From JAGVSZ01 sp963716855 (lineage in GTDB: Bacteria; Pseudomonadota; Gammaproteobacteria; Burkholderiales; SG8-39), in contig CAVQUV010000023.1 in the NCBI GenBank assembly GCA_963716855.1, forward strand, positions 108,048 to 172,047: 64,000 nt of DNA. Reading direction: 5' to 3'. Below, piece by piece: positions 1 through 8,342 of the stretch; the first letter of the stretch is position 1, and the number at the start of each line of letters is the position of its first letter. The translations under genes and the position numbers were made by a program. The notes under the pieces are model-generated. The model saw nothing but the letters and a program-made list of their open reading frames with translations, was not told the origin of the DNA and did not search any database.

Positions 1-1
1 C

Positions 2-547
2 CATGCCGGGCTGTACGTGATGGAAGACGCGCAGTATCTCGAGCTGCTCGACATCGAGACCGGCAATCCGGTCGCGGCGGGTGCGAGCGGGGACATGGTG
101 GTGACCGTCCTCTTCAAGGACGAGATCTACCCGATGATCCGCTTCAACACGCACGACGTGACCGCGTTCCGTACCGACGCGTCGCCGCTCGGCATGAAGC
201 TCGCGCGCATCCGCGGCTTCCTCGGCCGCAGCGACAGCATGCTCAAGCTGCGCGGCATCAACGTCTTTCCGCAGGCGATCGCGGCGATGCTCGCCGACGC
301 GCCGGGCTACGCGGGCGACTACGTCTGCCGCGTCGCTCGCGACGCCGCCGGGCGCGACGTGCTGACGGTGATGGTCGAGGTGCGCGAACCGGGTGCGGCG
401 GATGCGGCGGCGTATCGCGAGCTGCTGCGGCGCAGGCTCGGGCTCGACGTCGAAGTGGCGCTGCGGGCGCCGCGCGAGCTCGCGGCGCTGACCGGGATCG
501 ATTCGCGGCAGAAGCCGATCCGGCTGATCGACGAGCGCGGGAAATGA
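2..547 (+). CDS. Phenylacetate-CoA ligase-like (PaaK family) adenylate-forming enzyme, C-terminal part
   Basis: The reading frame is open at the left edge, so only the last roughly 180 residues are visible. These enzymes activate an aryl or acyl carboxylate with ATP and CoA. The visible part has the family's hinge and C-terminal region: a YPMIRFNTHDVT stretch, then GRSDSMLKLRGINVFP (the mobile C-terminal lid of PaaK-type ligases), then a small mixed alpha/beta domain. The N-terminal AMP-binding motifs are outside the window. The stop overlaps the start of the following amidase (ATGA), so the two are probably translationally coupled. The substrate cannot be told from this fragment. Confidence 0.8.
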   Translation, partial: HAGLYVMEDAQYLELLDIETGNPVAAGASGDMVVTVLFKDEIYPMIRFNTHDVTAFRTDASPLGMKLARIRGFLGRSDSMLKLRGINVFPQAIAAMLADAPGYAGDYVCRVARDAAGRDVLTVMVEVREPGAADAAAYRELLRRRLGLDVEVALRAPRELAALTGIDSRQKPIRLIDERGK

Positions 548-1908
548 ACACCGTCGACCTTCCGCTCGGCGTCGCGGCGCTTGCCGCGGGGCTGGCGCAC
601 GGCGAACTCACATCCGAGGACGCGACGCGGGGGTGCCTCGCCCGGATCGAGGCGCGCGACGCGTCCATCCGTTCGTTCGTCCGCGTGCTGCGCGAGGAGG
701 CCCTCGCGCAGGCGCGCGCCGCAGACGCCCGCCGCAGGACCGGCGCCGCGCTCGGACCGCTCGACGGCGTGCCGCTCGGCGTGAAGGACAACATCGACGT
801 CGCCGGCGCGCCGACCACCGGCGGGATCGCGCTCTACCGCGACCGGATCGCCGCGCACGACGCGTTCGTGATCCAGCGATTGCGCGGGGCGGGCGCGGTC
901 ATCCTGGGCAAGCTCAACATGCACGAGGCGGCGCTCGGCGCGACGACCGCCAACTCGTGGTTCGGCCGCTGCGAGAACCCGCATCGCGCCGGCTACACGC
1001 CGGGAGGCTCGAGCGGCGGCTCGGGCGCGGCGGTCGCGGCCGGGTTCTGCGCCGGCGCGCTCGGCACCGACACGCTCGGCTCGGTGCGCGTGCCGGCGTC
1101 GTACTGCGGCACGGCGGGCTTCAAGCCGACGTTCGGATGGATCAGCACGCGCGGGGTGCTGCCGCTGTCCTGGACTCTCGACCACGTGGGCTTTCTCGCG
1201 CCGTGCGCCGCCGACCTGCCGCTGCTGCTCGACGCCTGCGTAGGGTTCGACCGCGAGTCGGCGTACGCGCGGCGCGGGCCGCGCATCCTCGTTCCGAAGC
1301 GCGCCGACCCGGCGAACCTCGCGCGGCTGCGGGTCGGGCGCCCCGCGGACCTGTCCGCAGTCGCGCTCGAGCCCGCCGTCGCCGCTGCCCACGCGCGCGC
1401 CGTCGCGGCGCTCGCGGCGCGCGGCGCGACGATCGTGGACGTCGATCTCGCGGCCTACGACTTCACGCGCATGCGCCGCGAGGGGCTGCTGGTCTCCGAG
1501 TTCGAAGCCGCCACCTTCTTCGAGAAGGACCTCGCGGCGCATCCCGAGGGCTTCTCGGACGAGTTGCGCGCGAATCTCGCGTTCGGCGCGAAGCAGTCGG
1601 CGGCGCGCGCCGCTCAGGCGTACCGCCGGCTCGCCGAGGTGCGCGTGCTCGCGCGCCGCGTCTTTGCCGCGATCGACGTGCTCGTCCTGCCGACCACGCC
1701 GCAGGCCGCATTCCCGTTCTCCGCGCCGGTACCCGCGAATCAGGCCGATCTCACCGGCCTCGCGAACATCGTCGGCATTCCGGCGGGCTGCGTGCCCTAC
1801 GGGCGAAACCCCGACGGCCTGCCGCTCTCGATCCAGGTCATGGCGCCGGCGTTCGAGGATCGGCTGGTGCTGGACGTGCTCGCCGCGCTGGAGCAAGGCG
1901 CGTCCTGA
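544..1908 (+). CDS. Amidase signature family hydrolase
   Basis: This 454-residue protein hydrolyses an amide bond in the cytoplasm; its substrate is unknown. It has the full amidase signature: Lys81 in GVKDN, the Gly/Ser-rich loop GGSSGGSGAAVA with cis-Ser156, and the nucleophile Ser180 in TDTLGSVR. These match the Lys-cisSer-Ser triad of GatA and related amidases in order and spacing. Length is normal for a stand-alone amidase. The start ATG overlaps the stop of the upstream CoA ligase gene, suggesting one operon that releases a carboxylic acid from an amide and then activates it. Relatives include GatA, AtzF-like and indoleacetamide hydrolases; no gatB or gatC is nearby, so the tRNA role is unlikely. 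Confidence 0.9.
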   Translation: MNTVDLPLGVAALAAGLAHGELTSEDATRGCLARIEARDASIRSFVRVLREEALAQARAADARRRTGAALGPLDGVPLGVKDNIDVAGAPTTGGIALYRDRIAAHDAFVIQRLRGAGAVILGKLNMHEAALGATTANSWFGRCENPHRAGYTPGGSSGGSGAAVAAGFCAGALGTDTLGSVRVPASYCGTAGFKPTFGWISTRGVLPLSWTLDHVGFLAPCAADLPLLLDACVGFDRESAYARRGPRILVPKRADPANLARLRVGRPADLSAVALEPAVAAAHARAVAALAARGATIVDVDLAAYDFTRMRREGLLVSEFEAATFFEKDLAAHPEGFSDELRANLAFGAKQSAARAAQAYRRLAEVRVLARRVFAAIDVLVLPTTPQAAFPFSAPVPANQADLTGLANIVGIPAGCVPYGRNPDGLPLSIQVMAPAFEDRLVLDVLAALEQGAS

Positions 1909-1912
1909 CGCG

Positions 1913-1941
1913 TTGACGCTCGTAGGAGCCGCCCGTAACAT
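1913..1941 (+). promoter_or_regulatory. Predicted sigma70-type promoter
   Basis: TTGACG at 1913-1918 and TAACAT at 1936-1941 are separated by exactly 17 bases. This lies in the only gap between the amidase and the next gene and would start a transcript about 20 bases before the ATG at 1968. It is a motif match only. Confidence 0.45.
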
Positions 1942-1967
1942 CGTCCGGACACCTCCCGCCCCGCCGC

Positions 1968-2834
1968 ATGCCTCCGCAACCCTATTCCTGGCCGCAGGAC
2001 GCGCGCCTCGCGCTCTCCGTCGTCGTGAACGTCGAGGAGGGCGCCGAGAGCACGGTGGCCGAGGGCGATCGCGGTCCCGAGCCGGTCGACGAGCTCGGCA
2101 TCGCGCTCAAGAAGCCGATTCGCAACTACGGCAACGAGTCCAACTACCAGTACGGCATCAAGGCGGGCGCGCCGCGCGTGCTGCGCCTGCTGGAGGCCCA
2201 CGGCGTCAAGGCGACGTTCACGGCCGCGGCGGTCGCGCTCGAGCGCGCGCCGCAGCTCGCGCGCGAGATCGCCGCGCAGGGACACGAGACGTGCGCCCAC
2301 GGCTATCGCTGGGTGCACCAGTTCCAGATGGAGGAGGCGGTCGAGCGCGCGTTCATACGCAATGCGGTCGCATCCATCGAACGCACCACCGGCACGCGCC
2401 CGTACGGCTGGCTGTCGCGCTACCTGCTCACCGCGAACACGCGCCGGCTGCTCGCGGAAGAGGGTTTCCTCTATCACATGGACGACTACAGCGACGACCA
2501 GCCGTTCTGGGAGGTCGTCGCGGGCAAGCCGCTCGTGATCATGCCGTACGCGCTCGACACGAACGACATGAAGTTCTGGACCGACCCGGCGCTGTCCACC
2601 GCGCAGTGGCTGCAGTACGCGATCGACACGTTCGAGTGGCTGTACAAGGAGGGCGCGCACGCGCCGCGAATGATGTCGATCGGCCTGCACCTGCGCATCA
2701 TCGGGCGCCCGGGACGCATCGGCGCGCTGGAGCGCTTCCTGCAGCACGTCGCCGGCCGCCCGGGCGTGTGGGTCGCGACGCGGCGCGCGATCGCCGCGCA
2801 CTTCGCGGCGCAGGTCGCGCCGCCAGCGGAGTAA
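1968..2834 (+). CDS. Polysaccharide deacetylase-like (NodB fold, PuuE-type) hydrolase
   Basis: A 288-residue cytoplasmic protein with no signal peptide. The NodB homology fold is visible: an N-terminal strand LALSVVVNVEEG, then GVKATFTAAAVALE, then GHETCAHGYRW carrying the His of the metal site, then GTRPYGWLSRYLLTANTRRLLAEEGFLYHMDDYSDD. The family includes chitin deacetylases and PuuE-type allantoinases; the short form with N-terminal WPQDARLALSVVVN is the PuuE-like branch, acting on small amides rather than polysaccharide. It starts a probable operon with the acyl-CoA dehydrogenase, RraA-like and CoA-transferase genes (gaps of a few bases). A paralogue lies at 34.7-35.6 kb. The true substrate is unknown. 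Confidence 0.8.
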   Translation: MPPQPYSWPQDARLALSVVVNVEEGAESTVAEGDRGPEPVDELGIALKKPIRNYGNESNYQYGIKAGAPRVLRLLEAHGVKATFTAAAVALERAPQLAREIAAQGHETCAHGYRWVHQFQMEEAVERAFIRNAVASIERTTGTRPYGWLSRYLLTANTRRLLAEEGFLYHMDDYSDDQPFWEVVAGKPLVIMPYALDTNDMKFWTDPALSTAQWLQYAIDTFEWLYKEGAHAPRMMSIGLHLRIIGRPGRIGALERFLQHVAGRPGVWVATRRAIAAHFAAQVAPPAE

Positions 2835-2838
2835 TGCC

Positions 2839-4017
2839 ATGAAACTCGCAGCCCCCGCCCGCCCCGTCCGGCACACCGATCCGGAAGAAGAGCGCGCGAT
2901 CCTCGACGCGATCCGGAAGTGGCTCGACAAGGACGTCCGGCCGCACGTGATGAAGCTCGAGCACGACGACGTCTGGCCGGCGGCGATGGTCGAGCAGATG
3001 AAGGCGTTCGGCCTGTTCGGTGCCGTGATCGATCCGAAGTGGGGCGGGCTCGGCCTCTCGGCGTCGACGTACGCGAAGATCGTCACGGCGATCTCGGAGG
3101 TCTGGATGTCGCTCACCGGCATCTTCAACTCGCACCTGATGATGGCGATCCTGGTCGAGCGGTTCGGCACCGAGGCGCAGAAGGCGCGCTTCCTGCCGAA
3201 GTTCGTCAGCGGCGAGATCCGCGGCGGCCTCGCCCTGACCGAGCCCGACGCCGGCACCGATCTCTCCGCGATCCGCACGCGCGCGAAGCGCGACGGCGAG
3301 CACTACGTGGTCAATGGCACGAAGACCTGGATCTCGAACGGCATCCAGGGCAGCGCGTTCGCGGTGCTCGTGAAGACCGACCTCGAGGCCCAGCCGGCTC
3401 GCAAGGGCATTTCAATGTTCATCATGGAGAAGGGGCCCGGGTTCGGCGTCTCGCGCAAGCTCGAGAAGCTCGGCTACAAGGGGATCGATTCGGCCGAGCT
3501 CGTGTTCGACGACTACCGGCTGCCGGCGGCGAACCGCATCGGCGCGGAAGGGGAGGGCTTCTACCTCGCCGTGAGCGGGCTCGAGCTCGGGCGCATCAAC
3601 GTCGCGGCGCGCGGCGTGGGCGTCGCGAAGGCGGCGCTCGACGAGTCGGTGCGCTACGCGCAACTGCGCAAGACCTTCGGCAAGCCGATCTGCGAGCACC
3701 AGGCGATCCAGCTCAAGCTCGGCGAGATGGCGACGCGCTGCGAGGCGGCGCGCCTGCTGGTCGAGTCGGCGGCGCAGGCGTACGACACCGGGCGGCGCTG
3801 CGACATGGAGGCGGGCATGGCGAAGTACTTCGCGACCGAGGCCGCGGTCGAAAACGCGCTCGAGGCGATGCGCATTCACGGCGGCTACGGCTACTCGACG
3901 GAGTATCCGATCGAGCGGCTGTACCGCGACGCGCCGCTGCTGTGCATCGGCGAGGGGACGAACGAGATGCAGCGGATCATTATCGCCAGGCAGCTCGTCG
4001 AGCGGAACAAGGTCTGA
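2839..4017 (+). CDS. Acyl-CoA dehydrogenase
   Basis: A 392-residue FAD enzyme that introduces an alpha,beta double bond in an acyl-CoA and passes electrons to ETF. The signatures are clear: LTEPDAGTDLS (FAD/substrate binding), the substrate loop TWISNGIQGSAFAV, QLRKTFGKPICEHQAIQ, and the C-terminal HGGYGYSTEYPIERLYRD with the GEGTNEMQR segment that carries the catalytic Glu in this family. Length is typical. It begins 4 bases after the NodB-fold gene and ends 2 bases before the RraA-like gene. Together with the CoA-transferase downstream it suggests activation and oxidation of an organic acid. Confidence 0.92.
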   Translation: MKLAAPARPVRHTDPEEERAILDAIRKWLDKDVRPHVMKLEHDDVWPAAMVEQMKAFGLFGAVIDPKWGGLGLSASTYAKIVTAISEVWMSLTGIFNSHLMMAILVERFGTEAQKARFLPKFVSGEIRGGLALTEPDAGTDLSAIRTRAKRDGEHYVVNGTKTWISNGIQGSAFAVLVKTDLEAQPARKGISMFIMEKGPGFGVSRKLEKLGYKGIDSAELVFDDYRLPAANRIGAEGEGFYLAVSGLELGRINVAARGVGVAKAALDESVRYAQLRKTFGKPICEHQAIQLKLGEMATRCEAARLLVESAAQAYDTGRRCDMEAGMAKYFATEAAVENALEAMRIHGGYGYSTEYPIERLYRDAPLLCIGEGTNEMQRIIIARQLVERNKV

Positions 4018-4019
4018 AC

Positions 4020-4761
4020 ATGGCTCGCGCGCGCGACAAACAAGCACTGTCCGCCGAAACCCTCGCCCGGCTGCGTCGCGTCAGCACCGCGACGCTCACT
4101 ACGCAGCTCTTCAAGCGCGGGCTCCGCAACGTATTCGTGCAGGGCGTGCGTCGCGTGAGCCGCACCGGCCCGAACATGGTGGGCCCGGCGTTCACGCTGC
4201 GGAACATTCCAGCGCGCGAAGACCTCGACCATGTCGGCGTCTTCGAGGATCCGGAGCACCCGCAGCGCAAGTCGATCGAGATCGTCCCACCCGGTCACGT
4301 CCTGATCGTGGACTGCCGCGGCGACACGCGCGCCGCCTCCGCCGGCGGGATTCTCCTGAAGCGGCTCGAGGTGCGTGGCGCGGCGGGGTTCGTCTCCGAC
4401 GGCTGCGTGCGCGACACGCCCGAGGTCGCGGAGACCGCGTTTCCGGTCTTCTGCGCCGGCGGCTCGGCGCCCCTCAACCTCGCGCGGCATCACGCGGCGG
4501 ACTACCAGCGTCCGATCGCATGCGGCGGGGTGCCGGTCTACCCGGGCGACGTCGATCGTGGGCGACGGCGAAGGCGTGGTCGTGATCATCCCGCGCCACC
4601 TCGCCGACGGGGTCGCCGCCGACGCCGCGGAACAGGAGGCGCTCGAAGCGTTCGTGATGGAGGAGATCAAGTCCGGCAAGGCGCTGCCCGGCGTCTATCC
4701 GCCGAACGACGCGACGCGGGCGCGCTACGCGCAGTGGCGTCGCAAGCGGGCGAAGAAATGA
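4020..4761 (+). CDS. RraA family protein (dimethylmenaquinone methyltransferase-like), frame-interrupted
   Basis: RraA-fold protein; catalytic relatives are HMG/4-hydroxy-4-methyl-2-oxoglutarate aldolases and oxaloacetate decarboxylases, so a lyase acting on a small oxo-acid is likely. The conserved core is visible: GPAFTLRNIP, GHVLIVDCRGDTRAASAGGILLKRLE, GAAGFVSDGCVRDT and finally VGDGEGVVVIIP. The frame breaks at about 4550: one extra base in GGCGACGTC[G]ATCGTG moves the C-terminal 70 residues to the next frame. Removing it restores the expected PGDVIVGDGEG motif. The stop overlaps the ATG of the next gene (ATGA). The break is probably a sequence error, since both halves keep conserved residues. 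Confidence 0.8.
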
Positions 4762-5919
4762 AGCTCGAAGGCGTCCGCGTCCTCGACCTCTCGCTCTTCC
4801 TGCCGGGGCCGCATCTCGCGATGATGATGGCCGACCACGGCGCGGAGGTGATCAAGGTCGAGCCCTACGATGGCGGCGAGCCGGTGCGCAACCTCGGCCT
4901 CCGGAAGGCCGGCCACTCGGTCTGGTTCCGCAACACCCATCGCGGGAAGAAGAGCCTGCGGCTCAACCTGAAGCATCCCGACGGTAAGGAGATCCTGCTC
5001 CGCCTCGCCGCGAAGTCCGACGTGCTCGTCGAAGGCTTCCGGCCGGGCGTGATGGATCGGCTCGGCGTCGGGTATGCGCACGTCGCGCCGCGCGCGCCGC
5101 AGCTCGTCTACTGCTCGATCTCGGCGTTCGGGCAGACGGGACGCTATCGCGACAAGCCGGCGCACGACATGGCGGTCGAGGCCCTCGCCGGCGTGCTCGG
5201 CCTCAACCTCGGCACCGACGGGCGTCCGGCGAACCCCGGCATTCCCGCCGGCGACATGGGCGCGTCGCTGATGGCGCTCTCCGGGATCCTCATGGCGCTC
5301 CTGAAGCAGCGGCAGACCGGGAGCGGGCGACTACCTCGATGTCTCGCTGTACGACTCCCTGATCGCGTGGACGCCGAACGTGCAGGGCCCGGTGTTCGCC
5401 GAGCATCGCGCGCACGTGGTGAAGCACGAGCGCAACTGGGGCGGCGCGGCGTTCTACAACGTGTACGACACCAAGGATGGCCGCCACATCGCGCTCGGCG
5501 GCGTCGAGCACAAGTTCGCGGAGAACTTCCTCAACAAGGCCGGGCGCCCCGACCTGATCCCGCTCTGCCATCAGCCGCCGGGGCCGGTGCAGGATCCGGT
5601 GAAGGACTACCTGCGCGAGTGCTTCCGATCGAAGACGCTGGAGGAATGGACCGCCTGGTTCGAGGGTGTCGACGTGTGCTGGGCGCCGGTGCGCACGCTC
5701 CACGACGCGATGTTCGACCCGGCCACCGCCGAGCGCGGCATGCTGCTCGTCGATGAACACGGCATCGAGCATCTCGGCGTCCCGATCCGGTTCGCGCACG
5801 AGCCGGCGCGCCCCGATCTGCGGGTGCCGGAGTTCGGCGAGCACTCGGCCGAGCTCGTGAAGAGCGTCGGCTACGCGGACGCGGACATCGACCGCCTGCG
5901 GGCCGAGAAGGTGATCTGA
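4758..5919 (+). CDS. CaiB/BaiF (family III) CoA-transferase, frame-interrupted
   Basis: Transfers CoA between an acyl-CoA donor and a carboxylic acid. The N-terminal half has the usual LEGVRVLDLSLFLPGP start, GAEVIKVEP, and KSLRLNLKHPDGKEILLRLAAKSDVLVEGFRPGVMDRLGV split over the standard strands; the catalytic Asp region is GRYRDKPAHDMAVEA. The frame breaks near 5321, where one extra base in ACCGGG[A]GCGGGC separates the two halves; correction gives TGAGDYLDVSLYDS, as expected. The C-terminal half (from about 5325) has WFEGVDVCWAPVRTLHDA. Total length of about 386 residues is normal. It overlaps the RraA gene by 4 bases. Confidence 0.85.
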
Positions 5920-5936
5920 TTTGCATGAGATGAAAC

Positions 5937-5953
5937 CGATGCCGCAGGCATCG
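5937..5953. repeat. Short perfect hairpin after the CoA-transferase gene
   Basis: CGATGCC and GGCATCG form a perfect 7-bp stem with a 3-base loop (GCA), 18 bases after the CoA-transferase stop codon. No run of T follows, so it is not a classical intrinsic terminator. Confidence 0.5.
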
Positions 5954-5973
5954 CTTTCGCCGACTTCGGGGAG

Positions 5974-6011
5974 CACGAGGGGGCGACGCGAGGCGGCTTT
6001 GCCCCCTCGTG
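5974..6011. repeat. Perfect 11-bp stem-loop, possible terminator or mRNA stabiliser
   Basis: CACGAGGGGGC (5974-5984) and GCCCCCTCGTG (6001-6011) are exact reverse complements separated by 16 bases. The element fills most of the 106-base gap between two CoA-transferase genes and ends 14 bases before the next start codon. It lacks a T-tract. Confidence 0.6.
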
Positions 6012-6025
6012 GCGTGTAGAGCTGC

Positions 6026-7276
6026 ATGGTCGAGCTCGACCCGGCATCGCTCGACCTCGCGCGCTTCATCCGGCCGGGCGACACGGTCGCCGTCGCGCAG
6101 TCGTCGAGCGAGCCGCTGACGCTCACCGAAACGCTCGTCGCGCAGTCGGACCAGCTCGGAGCGATCACCGTTTTCATCGGGGCGACCTGGTCGGATACGT
6201 TCGCGCCGGACCGGGCACCCGGATTCCGTTACGTCAGCTACGGCGCGCTCGGCGCGAACGCGCGGCTCGCGCGCGCCGGGCGGCTCGACATCGTGCCGTG
6301 TCACTACTCGCAGCTGCCGTGGCTCTTCGAGAGCGGGACGTGGCGCGCGGACGTGGTGCTCCTCGGTTTGTCTCCCGCTGCCGATGGCGTGATGTCGCTC
6401 GGTCCGTCGCACGGCTACGCGCTCGCCGCCGCGCGCCGTGCGCGCACGGTGATCGCCGAAGTCAACGAACGGATGCCGTGGGTGCACGGCGGCGAGCTTC
6501 CGGCGGACCTGCGGATCGATGCGATCGTGCGCAGCGCCCGACCGCTACCGCGCTATCCCGCGGCGAAGATCGGCGAGGTCGAACGGCGCGTGGCCGCAAA
6601 CGTCGCGGCGCTCGTGCCCGACGGCGCGACGCTCCAGCTCGGCGTCGGCACGCTGCCCGACGCGGTGGTCGAGGCGCTGGCTGGACATCGCGACCTCGGG
6701 CTCCACTCCGGGATGCTCACGAGCGCGGTGCTGCCGCTGCTCGAGGCCGGCGTCGTCACCAACGCGCGCAAGCCGATCGACACCGGCGTCACCGTCACCG
6801 GTCTGCTGATCGGCGACGAAAAGTCCTACGCGCATGCGCACCGCAATCCCGCGATTCGGCTCGCCGGACCCGACTACACGCACGCGGCGGCGGTGCTCGC
6901 GCAGCTGCCCGACTTCGTGAGCGTGAACTCGGCCGTGGAGGTGGATCTCTTCGGCCGCATGAATGCGGAGGTGGCCGGCGGGCACTACGTCGGCGCCGTG
7001 GGCGGCGCGATGGACTTCATCCGCGGCGCGGCGGCGGCGGGCGGACGGGCCGTGATCGCGCTGCCGTCGGTGTCCCGCGACGGGAAGGCGAGCCGGATCG
7101 TCGCAGCCTGCACGACCGTGACGACGCCGGCCGCGGAGGCCGACATCGTGGCGACGGAATGGGGTGTCGCCGAATTGCGTGGAATCGACTACGTGGAGCG
7201 CGCGCGGCGTCTCGTGGCGCTCGCGCACCCCGACCATCGCGATGCGCTGTCCCGCGCTGCGCGGAAGCTACCCTGA
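6026..7276 (+). CDS. Acetyl-CoA hydrolase/transferase family protein (4-hydroxybutyrate CoA-transferase-like)
   Basis: A 416-residue family I-type CoA-transferase. Two Rossmann-like halves are visible: an N-terminal half (IRPGDTVAVAQSSSEPLTL ... RYVSYGALGANARLARAGRLD) and a C-terminal half (GATLQLGVGTLPDAVVEAL ... LGLHSGMLTSAVLPLLEAGVV). The catalytic Glu of the family lies in the VNSAVEVDLFGRMNAEV segment, and the CoA-binding GAVGGAMDFIRGA motif follows. It would move CoA between acetyl-CoA and an organic acid, or act as a hydrolase. It lies between a family III transferase and a Bug receptor, which fits uptake and CoA activation of an acid. Confidence 0.85.
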   Translation: MVELDPASLDLARFIRPGDTVAVAQSSSEPLTLTETLVAQSDQLGAITVFIGATWSDTFAPDRAPGFRYVSYGALGANARLARAGRLDIVPCHYSQLPWLFESGTWRADVVLLGLSPAADGVMSLGPSHGYALAAARRARTVIAEVNERMPWVHGGELPADLRIDAIVRSARPLPRYPAAKIGEVERRVAANVAALVPDGATLQLGVGTLPDAVVEALAGHRDLGLHSGMLTSAVLPLLEAGVVTNARKPIDTGVTVTGLLIGDEKSYAHAHRNPAIRLAGPDYTHAAAVLAQLPDFVSVNSAVEVDLFGRMNAEVAGGHYVGAVGGAMDFIRGAAAAGGRAVIALPSVSRDGKASRIVAACTTVTTPAAEADIVATEWGVAELRGIDYVERARRLVALAHPDHRDALSRAARKLP

Positions 7277-7295
7277 CGGATCCCAGGAGACACCG

Positions 7296-8276
7296 ATGAA
7301 AATGACCTCGGCTGCGGTGATCGCCGCAGCGCTTGCCCTCGGCCCGCTCGCCGCGCCCGCCCAGACCTGGCCAGCGCGCCCGGTCACCTTCATCGTGCCG
7401 TTCGCGCCGGGCGGCGGCACCGACATCACGGCGCGCACGGTCGCGGCCAAACTTACGGCGCTGTGGAGCAAGTCCGGCGCCCCGACCGTGGTGGTCGAAA
7501 ACCGCAGCGGCGCGGCCGGCATCCTGGGCGCCGACGCGGTGGCCAAGGCACGCCCGGACGGGTACACGCTGCTGATCGCCAACGTGGGCACGCAGTCGAT
7601 CAATCCGTCGCTCTATCCCAAGCTGCCCTATAACCCGGAGACCGCCTTCGCGCCGGTGTCGCTGATCTGCGAGCTGCCGTTCGTGCTGATGGCGAGCCCC
7701 TCGTTCGCGCCCAAGACGGTCAAGGAGCTCGTGGCCTACGCCCGGGCCAATCCCGACAAGGTGACGTTCGCCAGCTCGGGCAGCGGCGGCTCTCCGCACC
7801 TGACCGCGGAGATTTTCCAGCTGGCCACCGGGACGCGGCTGCTCCACGTGCCGTACAAGGGCGGCGGCCCGGCGATGACCGATCTCATGGCCGGCCATGT
7901 CGACCTGCTCTTCGCGTCGGTGCTGGAATCCTCCGGCAACATCAAGGCCGGCAAGCTCAAGGGGCTCGCGGTGACGCACGCCAAGCGCTCGCCCGCGCTC
8001 CCCGACGTTCCGACGCTCGCCGAAGCGGGCGTCAGCAACGCCGAGTCCGGCTCGTGGATCGCGCTCCTTGCACCGGCCGGCACCCCCGACGCGATCATCG
8101 TCAAGCTTGCCGCCGACGTGAAGGAAGTGATCGCGGCCCCCGACGTGCGGGAAAAGCTGATCGCCCAAGGCGCGGTGCCGCAAGCGAGCACGCCGGCCGA
8201 GCTGCAGGCCCTGATCGATGCCGACCGCGCCCGCTACGGCCGCATCATTCGCGAAAAGGGCCTGAAGGTGGAGTGA
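7296..8276 (+). CDS. Bug family tripartite tricarboxylate transporter substrate-binding protein
   Basis: A 326-residue periplasmic receptor. The start ATG at 7296 has an AGGAGA ribosome site 6 bases upstream and encodes a clear signal peptide (MKMTSAAVIAAALALGPLAA, cleaved after APAQ). The mature protein has the family signatures WPARPVTFIVPFAPGGGTD, the ARPDGYTLL strand, the LHVPYKGGGPAMTDLMAGHVD loop region and ALPDVPTLAEAG. Bug proteins bind small carboxylates and usually work with TctA/TctB membrane subunits, which are absent here. The gene follows the CoA-transferase by 19 bases and is probably in the same operon. Confidence 0.93.
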   Translation: MKMTSAAVIAAALALGPLAAPAQTWPARPVTFIVPFAPGGGTDITARTVAAKLTALWSKSGAPTVVVENRSGAAGILGADAVAKARPDGYTLLIANVGTQSINPSLYPKLPYNPETAFAPVSLICELPFVLMASPSFAPKTVKELVAYARANPDKVTFASSGSGGSPHLTAEIFQLATGTRLLHVPYKGGGPAMTDLMAGHVDLLFASVLESSGNIKAGKLKGLAVTHAKRSPALPDVPTLAEAGVSNAESGSWIALLAPAGTPDAIIVKLAADVKEVIAAPDVREKLIAQGAVPQASTPAELQALIDADRARYGRIIREKGLKVE

Positions 8277-8342
8277 CGCCGCCGATGCCGGGCGGCGGGC
8301 CTCCCCTCACCGACCGCGACTCGCTGCGCGACGGATTCGCGG

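Noticed and set aside
319..1941. A 540-residue minus-strand open frame opposite the amidase
   Set aside because: Arg/Glu/Ala-rich composition typical of GC-rich antisense frames; no motif; the plus-strand amidase is clear.
2919..5756. A 945-residue open frame overlapping the acyl-CoA dehydrogenase, RraA and CoA-transferase genes
   Set aside because: Its first part is a frame shadow of the dehydrogenase and the rest merges two real genes through indel errors; it is not a single protein.
8277..8342. Short GCCGCC/GGCGGC hairpin between the Bug and racemase-like genes as a terminator
   Set aside because: Stem only 6 bp and no T-tract; too weak to list in such a GC-rich genome.
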